From the NCBI GenBank assembly GCA_035222895.1, contig JAVYIG010000165.1, forward strand, positions 738,501-802,500: 64,000 nt of DNA. Direction: 5' to 3'. This document shows, one piece after another, positions 57,296-64,000 of this stretch; position 1 is the stretch's first letter; each line of letters starts with the position of its first letter. The notes under the pieces were generated by a model. It did not search any database and was not told the DNA's origin. It was given only the letters and a program-made list of their open reading frames with translations. This stretch comes from Strongylocentrotus droebachiensis. Taxonomy: Eukaryota; Echinodermata; Echinoidea; Camarodonta; Strongylocentrotidae. Made by a program: the position numbers and the translations under genes.

Positions 57296-57672
57296 ACATA
57301 ATAATAATAATAATAATAATATGTCTTGTTTAACCAGGGTAGCCTCATCAGTATTCATACTGTTCTCCCTGAAGGCCCTGCAATCATATATTATTACCCT
57401 GGTCATCGGATTCAGGCTTACCCGCACACAATGTATGCACATTCTCCACTCCCTTGGGAGCATTCCAGCCAGGCGTCATTTTTACATGCGCACACTTGCT
57501 AATCTAAGCACATTAGCTTTCGCATCCTACCGGGTACCCATTTTACACCTGGGTGGAGAGTGGCAAATGTAGATCAATGTCTTGCCAAAGGACATTAGTG
57601 CCGCGGTGGGACTTGAACCACGGACCTTGTGATCCACAGTCCGATGACATATCCACTCGTCCACGACACCTC
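57296..57672 (-). mobile_element. tRNA-derived SINE inserted in the minisatellite
   Basis: Read on the minus strand: a tRNA-like head with A box (ggacgagtggat) and B box (ggttcaagtccc), then 'tttgccactctccaccc' and 'aaatgggtacccgg', ending in an (ATT)n tail at 57297-57320. It splits the array at 56600-57960. The same family is at 320-565 and 63590-63835. Confidence 0.8.
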
Positions 57673-57960
57673 TGCACTACTATACCACTACTATTGCTAC
57701 TATACGAATAATAGTAACAAAAATGATAATGAAGATGAATACCACTACTATACTACCACTATTGCTACTACGAATAATAGTAACAACAATGATAGTGAAG
57801 ATGAATACCACTACTATACTACTACTATTGCTACTATACGAATAATAGTAACAAAAATGATAATGAAGATGAATACCACTACTATACTACTACTATTGCT
57901 ACTACGAATAATAGTAACAACAATGATAATGAAGATGAATACTACTACTTCTACCACCAC
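57673..57960. repeat. 65/68-bp minisatellite, second block
   Basis: Four more units of the same array continue beyond the SINE, so the SINE post-dates array growth. Confidence 0.9.
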
Positions 57961-58064
57961 TATTGCTACTACAACTAATAACAACAACAACACTAATGAA
58001 ATAATAATAAAAATAACGATGATGGTGATGATGGGAACCAAAAAAAATAAGAAGAAGATGGAGA

Positions 58065-58261
58065 ATACTATACTACTATACCTCTACATCACTATACTGT
58101 ACTACTTCTACTACTACTTCTACTATTATTACTACTACTACCACCACTACTACCACTACTACTACTGCTACTACTACTACTGCTACTTTTACTATTACTA
58201 CTTCTACTACAACTACTGCTACTAATACTTCTACTACTACTTCTTCTAACATTACTACTTA

Positions 58262-58298
<37 letters not shown>

Positions 58299-58330
58299 GT
58301 TATTACTACTTAGCTACTTCTACTATTAAT
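58065..58330. repeat. (ACT)n microsatellite
   Basis: Trinucleotide CTA/ACT repeats with occasional interruptions. A further block lies at 58720-58835. Confidence 0.9.
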
Positions 58331-58389
58331 AATAATATTAATACAACTCTTACTACCACTGTAGCACTATTACTACTACTCTACTACTA

Positions 58390-59145
58390 CTTGGTTGGTT
58401 GGTTTTGTTTTCCGTATACAAATTCAAATACAACAAATTACAATTTACAAATATAATACAAATCAAGAATTAAAAACGGCTGGAATGCTCTATTCAGAGC
58501 CATTATTAAAATGGCTCTGTTCTTCCTAGAGGTCCAGAATAAATAATTAAACATAGAAATAAAATACAAAATATTACGAAAATATTACATTACATACGCA
58601 CTATCTAACCCCCCCCCCCAAAAAAAAAAAACCCCTCTATGTCACATTATGAATACGACTGTTACCATCCCTCCCCCTCCCCGTTCACACCAACAGTTTA
58701 CACTAATACAACTCCTACTACCACTGTGGCACTACTACTACTACTACTACTACTACTCTTACTAATTCTACTATTACTATTACTACTACTACTACTCCTT
58801 CTACTACTACTACTCTTACTAATTACTAATGAAAATCAGACCATTTATTTACTAAAATGATTGCAATCACTAAAGTCGATTCGAAGACTAACGGTCGTTA
58901 TTTTCCTCAAAAAGACATTTTCAAACCCTTTCGTTTTGAGGGAAGTTCTAATTTTATTAGTATTATCTTTCGAATGCCGGTGGAATTTAACTTTTTCATT
59001 TTTTGGGCCTGTAAATGGGACATAGTATCTTTAAGACAAATGTTGATTTGGTTGACAGTCTGACAGTTTTTGACATGAAAAGGTAGTTTGTTCCAAAGTT
59101 CAGCAGAAGCTTTGCAAAGAGAGCGATGACCATAAGAGAGAGTTT
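58390..59145 (-). mobile_element. CR1-like LINE 3' fragment, minus orientation
   Basis: From about 59135 down, the minus strand reads HRSLCKASAELWNKLPFHVK then NCQTVNQINICLKDTMSHLQ, a LINE reverse-transcriptase C-terminus with the LWN-LP box. The 3' end is near 58390, where a (TGGT)n tail (ggttggttggttt) is present. Microsatellite growth (58720-58835) interrupts it. Confidence 0.65.
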
Positions 59146-59339
59146 ACACCGAGGTAGACCCGAGGTTTAATTGTGACGATGACCGTATATTGCGTGAGGG
59201 TTTGAATTCCTGGATAAGTTGTGATTGGTTAATAAGGATTGTGCTTGGTTTTGATGGTGATTGGGCGACTAATAAAAGGACTGTGTTGTGATTGGTCTAT
59301 GCGTGTGGTGCATTGGACGCAGGGTGTAACTGTAGAGGG

Positions 59340-61650
59340 AAGCTAGGGCTACAATCCGGTCTTTGAAGAGCAACTTGGACTTCGCCAGGTGGCCTATATA
59401 AGAACCAGATTGACTTTATCTTGGTGTACCAAGATGACTTAAAGAGCGTCAAAAATAGTAGGTCGTTCTGTTCTGCTGACATTGGGTCAGATCACAACCT
59501 TGTATTAGCCAATGTACAGTTTCAGCCACCAAAAGCTAGAAGAATAAAGAGCGTACAGAAGTCATATGATGTGGGCAGGTTTAAAAACCCATCTGTTGCT
59601 GAAGAATTCCAAGCCCGAATTGGTGGAGCGTTTGAACCATTGTTGCTGCTGGAAGATACAGACATAGATGAGCTCTGGTTGAAGTTCATGAATGCAACCA
59701 ATGAGACTACCAAGCAAGTTGTTGGCATCAGGAGAGGGAAACAAGTGAAACATCTCCCAGAACATGTGAGAGATGCTTGTGAACTCAGAAGGAAGGCTAG
59801 GGTAACTAAACTGAACTCCCCTCATAATAATCATAATATTATGAAGTATCGGCGCCTTAACAAAAAGGTTAAATATGAAGTCAAAAAGTGGAAGAGGGAG
59901 ACTCTCAAGAAAGAAGTAGAGGAAATGGAGGCAGCACAGGCACGAAATGACAGCCATGAGCTATTTAAGAAAGTAAGAAAACTAGCTGGTGAGAAGGAGA
60001 AGATACAGCCAGCAGCCAAGAACAAAGAGGGGGTCCTCAAGACTGCTCCAGGAGATGTTTTGGATTGTTGGAAAGAACATTTCAGCACCCATCTTAATAC
60101 CGAGAGACACCAACACACTTCGCAATATACCTGAACCTCCTACTGAAAACCAGACTTCACCTTTTACCATAGAAGAGGTTAAAGCTGCGATCAAGGCTCT
60201 AAAGAATAACAAAGCAACTGGATTTGATAACATAGCAGCTGAAACACTGAAAGCTGGTGGTCCAGCAATGGCACAGATCTTGCTGAAGATCATCAACACT
60301 GCTTTTACACAAGGCAAGACACCAGTTGAGTGGAGCAAAGGCCTTATTACCCCTGTGCACAAAAAGGGGGATAAACTTGACCCAGCTAACTACCGAGCCA
60401 TAACACTGCTATCAGTGCCGGCTAAAGTTTTCTGTAGGATCCAAGGGACAATTGAAGAGCATTTATCGGAAGAGCAGTGTGGATTCCGGAGCTCCAGAGG
60501 AACCACTGATGCTATTTTCATTGTCAGGCAAGTGCTAGAGAAGGCCAAAGAGAGACACATCCCCATCCATTGGAATTTTGTGGACTTCAAAGCAGCATTC
60601 GATACTGTCTGGAGGGATGCTTTATGGAAGTGCCTTCTTTCAATAGGAGTTGAGAAGAACTTGATTGACCTCATCAAGTATTATGTACGATCAGACCAAA
60701 TGTGCTGTCATCGTAAATGGTAAAGTTACGGAATGGTTCCAAGTTAAGACAGGCGTCAGGCAAGGCTGTCTTCTTTCCCCAAGTCTGTTCAACATCTTCC
60801 TGGAGTTCGTGATGGCAGATGTAAAAAACCTAGACAGTGGAGTACAGATGGGTGGCATACGCATTAACAACATCCGCTATGCAGATGACACCACTCTACT
60901 CGAACTCATCTATGACAAACTCCAAATATCAACAAACAAGCTGGTGGAAGTTTGTGGTAAATGGGGAATGAAAATCAACACAGCTAAATGCAGAATCATG
61001 ACAACCGATGATGAGGAGACTTCAATAGATGGCAACCCTATAGAGAAGGTAGAAGACTTTGTCTTCCTTGGAAGTGTAGTCCCCTCAGTTACCAAAGATG
61101 TCAAGAGACGCACAAATCTAGCTTCCTGGGCATTTGGCAGACTGAGAAACAATATATGGACCAACCAAGATATTTCAAGAGCCCTGAAGGTCAGGATTTA
61201 TAATGCCCTCATTCGTCCTATAGCCACCTACGGGTCTGAGACGTGGACGCTAAGGAAAACTGACCGGGATAAACTGGAGACCTTTGAGATGAGATGTCTA
61301 CGGACAATAGCAGGAGTCCATCTTCTAGATAAAATTAGAAGCGTAGACATCAGAAAGTCATTGAAAATCTCCAAGACAATAAATGAGGAAATATCCAACC
61401 GCCGCCTGAAATGGTTTGGACATGTGGTACGTATGCCACAGGAACGCCTACCAATACAAGTCCACACCAATGACTTTACTGTGCCAGGGCCACCAGGACG
61501 TCCTCCCCTGAGGTGGAAAGACCAAATCCGCCAAGACTCTGGATTAAGCCTGGAGGCTGCCCAACACCAAGCCCAGGACAGAAATGAATGGAGGCAGACC
61601 ACCCGTAGGAGCGCAAGGGGACACTCCGTCCTGTGCACTTAAGTCAAGTA
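59340..61650 (+). pseudogene. RTE-like non-LTR retrotransposon, 5'-truncated, two frameshifts
   Basis: The element opens in the C-terminal part of the APE-type endonuclease (ATWTSPGGLYKNQIDFILVY then SADIGSDHNLVLANVQ, about 59376-59520). The reverse transcriptase follows: NNKATGFDNIAAETLK, NYRAITLLSVPAKVFCRI, FVDFKAAFDTVWRDALW, VRQGCLLSPSLFNIF and the catalytic IRYADDTTLLE (about 60870). The C-terminal tail reads RRLKWFGHVVRMP...PGRPPLRWKDQI. Frames shift near 60100 and near 60690, so no intact protein is made. The layout is like RTE/BovB-type elements; the clade is a judgement without a tree. The 3' end, near 61640-61650, lacks an obvious tail. Confidence 0.85.
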
Positions 61651-61724
61651 AGTATACCACATACCACACGTACCACGTCATCACTGTAATAACCACGATG
61701 ACCACTCGCTCATCGGGGGGGGGG

Positions 61725-63560
61725 GGTCAAAATGCCCCTCAGTCAGAGAGTCCTTTCTGAGGGTTTGCGTCATATCACCATAATGGAACCAATATAATAA
61801 CAGCGCCAATCTTCACACGTTGAAAAGTGGAAAACACAAAAATAACCAATAAAATAGACATCTTGTTGGGAACCCTTTGTTGCTTGAAGGCTATCCTTGG
61901 GTTAAGCTCGCTATCGATTAGGACCGCTGTTCATTTCATTTCATTTCATTTCAATTATTTGTTGTAATACTGTATCTCTTTCAGCCTAAACGGCTGTTTT
62001 TCAGAAAGTCCGTGTTAACTGAATAAAACATATACAAATTACATTACAAACAGAAGCCAGTAACAAAAGATAACAAAACATAAACATATGCAAAATAAAC
62101 GAATCAAATCATAAAAAAGGATAAAACATAAGGACCGCTATCCATAACGCGCATCAAAATGAATAGCGATAGGCCTACTATCTCACTGAGCGGTAAATGC
62201 TTATACGAACGTTGCGAATTTGGATTTGCCAACTTTTATGTCGGATAATTGCAAAAAATGAGGGTTCGCCTCTGCGACATTATCGACTTTTAGCGATGTT
62301 AAGCGACAATCAGCAAAATTTTGAGCAAATGTTTGCAAAAGTGTTTGCGAAAGGCAGTTGGCGACTATTAGCGACTGTAAAAGCAAATGTTAGCGACAGG
62401 TTTTTGCGAAAATTAGCAACTATTTGCCGATCCTTTGCCATTATTTGTGAAGTAAACACATTTGTTCATGTCGACGTTTTAATTAAAAATTCTTCTCGAC
62501 ATTGCACTTTCATTAAAAAAACAAGTTCATGGTATTAATACCTTTTCCATTAAGACTGTCAAGGAAAAAATGATAGATTGTGGACACTTATCTAAAAACG
62601 ATATTAGGCTATACAATTTTTAAATACTAAACTATAGAGAAAAAAACACATGCAAGTCGCTTGCAGAGTAATTCCCGAATATTTGAACACGATAAAAGTT
62701 ATTCTCAATCTTTATTCTCAATAACTTATGAATTATCACGACATTATGTTTACATTTATTGGACTTTATGAAAGAGACATTTATTTTGACGTGTCTATAA
62801 GGTCAAAAGTACGTCTTGAAAGAAAGGGGAAAACAGAACAAATAGAAAATAGAAGGTAATTCCAATTTCTAGAATCCCATCAAATGAGATTCTTGTCAAC
62901 AATTTGATAAATAATCAGAGTAAAAATGCCCCTCAGTCAGAGAGTCCTCTCTGAGGGTTTGCGTCATATCACCATTATGGAACCAAAATAATAACGGCAA
63001 CCATCTTCACACGTTGATAAGTGGAAAACACAAATAAAACCGATAAAATAGACATCTGGTTGGGAACCCTTTGTTGCTTGAAGGCTACCAGTACCAATCC
63101 TTTGTGCGTACATGGGAAGAAACACACAATAAAACAATTAAAATAATACAAAAAAGCAAACCACGTGTGTTTTTCATTGTCGCTTACAAAAGTGAGTAAT
63201 ACGCATTTCAATCAAAAATTTATCTCGACCTTGCACTTTCATAACAACAAAACAAAACAAGGTCAAGGTTTTAATATTTTTTCCATCAAGCCTTTCAGAG
63301 GAAAAAATGATACATTCGTGCAAAATGATCTAAAAATGAAATTATACAAATTTGTAATTCTTAGAAAAAACACATGCTATTTGCTTGCACAAAGTCATTC
63401 CCGAATATTTGAAAACAATTAAAGTTATTCTCAATCTTATAACTTATGAATTATCACGACATTGTGTTTACATTTATTGGACTTCATGAGAGAGAAATTT
63501 ATTTTGACGTGTCTATAAGGTAAAAAGTAACATCTTTAGAGAATAAAAGAAAGAAAGAAA
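61725..63560. repeat. Diverged tandem duplication (two units)
   Basis: 61730-61885 matches 62930-63085 ('cagtcagagagtcct', 'gggtttgcgtcatatcacca', 'gggaaccctttgttgcttga'). 62480-62830 matches 63205-63545 ('tattctcaatctt', 'ttatgaattatcacgacatt', 'attttgacgtgtctataagg'). The first unit carries an extra block (61886-62470), including a LINE-like tail at 61925. No gene is supported inside. Confidence 0.8.
61925..62130 (-). mobile_element. LINE-like 3' tail with (ATTTC)n, minus orientation
   Basis: Tandem 'atttc' units (61931-61955) head AT-rich DNA resembling the tail at 23245. It is an insertion in the first unit of the surrounding duplication. Confidence 0.4.
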
Positions 63561-63589
63561 AGGGGTGAGATTAATAGCTTAATAAAAGT

Positions 63590-63835
63590 ATCATGGTAAA
63601 GTGGTTCATTCAATTGACTCTCAATCCAAGGGTTGGAAGTTCGAATCCCAACCCTGCATTAATTAACTTCCTTTTGCAAAACATTAACCCACATTTGCCA
63701 CTCTCTACACAGGATTAAATGGGTACCTGGCAATGCTAGGGTAATAATAATTGCAGAGCCTACATGAAGAGCAGTATAAATACTGATGTGGCTACTCTAG
63801 CTAGAGAAGACTCAATTATTATTATTATTATTTAT
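63590..63835 (+). mobile_element. tRNA-derived SINE with (ATT)n tail
   Basis: A box 'tggtaaagtggtt' and B box 'gttcgaatccc' in a tRNA-like head are followed by the shared body words 'tttgccactctc' and 'aaatgggtacctggcaat', then (ATT)n at 63817-63833. It is the third family member in the window. Confidence 0.8.
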
Positions 63836-64000
63836 TACTTCTGTCAAATAAGGATTTCTTATTAAATTTGTGTTTTCTGCAAAGAGGTTGAGTGCAAGAT
63901 GACTTTGCAACTCAATCCACCATCATACTACCAGCTTTGAAAGTGTTCTATTCATGAGAGTTGCACATATCATTCTTCATGATCAGTCGGCCATCATGAT
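63836..64000. other. Unassigned window end
   Basis: No feature supported in the last 165 bases. Confidence 0.4.

Noticed and set aside
57629..58225. 198-residue Tyr/Thr-rich frame
   Set aside because: It runs through a SINE edge, a minisatellite and an (ACT)n repeat; no domain or splice signal.
59562..60362. Long minus-strand frames across the RTE-like element
   Set aside because: They are antisense shadows of the conserved plus-strand reverse transcriptase.

Overview
The window is eukaryotic, AT-rich and intron-bearing, and is crowded with small DNA transposons, LINE tails, microsatellites and homopolymer G/C tracts. Spliced animal genes (MITD1, VPS37A, URAD, a carbohydrate sulfotransferase), CR1/RTE/L1-like LINE fragments, a Penelope-like GIY-YIG element and tRNA-derived SINEs point to a marine invertebrate. 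An echinoderm such as a sea urchin fits best, but that is inference. Exon boundaries were read by eye from GT/AG sites, reading-frame continuity and family knowledge.

Layout. 1-2.8 kb: GC-rich degenerate repeats, a tRNA-derived SINE and a LINE 3' tail. 3.2-7.7 kb (minus): complete five-coding-exon MITD1, with a 31-bp minisatellite and a mobile element in its last intron. 7.8-10.7 kb: foldback transposons in the divergent intergenic region. 11.4-19.4 kb (plus): complete nine-coding-exon VPS37A, with MITEs in its introns. 19.6-24 kb: MITEs and LINE remnants. 24.8-27.05 kb (minus): two-coding-exon URAD and a decayed duplicate of its last exon. 28.66-31.97 kb: a degraded hAT-like element holding two 5'-truncated Penelope-like copies as a near-perfect 908-bp inverted repeat. 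32.7-36.8 kb: MITEs and a decayed L1-like LINE. 36.9-38.3 kb (plus): three exons of an unrecognised Ser/acidic protein. 38.8-39.2 kb (minus): a THAP exon with an in-frame stop. 39.3-42.05 kb (plus): a recent tandem duplication of a two-finger C2H2-like gene, one copy split by a MITE. 42.6-47.8 kb: LINE tails and MITEs. 49.1-50.7 kb (minus): last two exons of a Golgi carbohydrate sulfotransferase. 51.05-54.79 kb: nested transposons enclosing a 110-bp satellite with a four-monomer higher-order repeat. 55.4-58.9 kb: minisatellites, microsatellites and a SINE. 59.3-61.65 kb: an RTE-like LINE with two frameshifts. 61.7-64 kb: a diverged tandem repeat and a SINE.

MITD1 and VPS37A both belong to the ESCRT membrane-scission system and lie head to head. 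URAD acts in urate breakdown and the sulfotransferase in glycan sulfation. No operon, CRISPR array, riboswitch or bacterial gene was seen. The most unusual structures are the Penelope palindrome, the satellite-filled nested transposon, a pair of foldback elements with 9-bp target duplications, and several TTAA-flanked MITE families.
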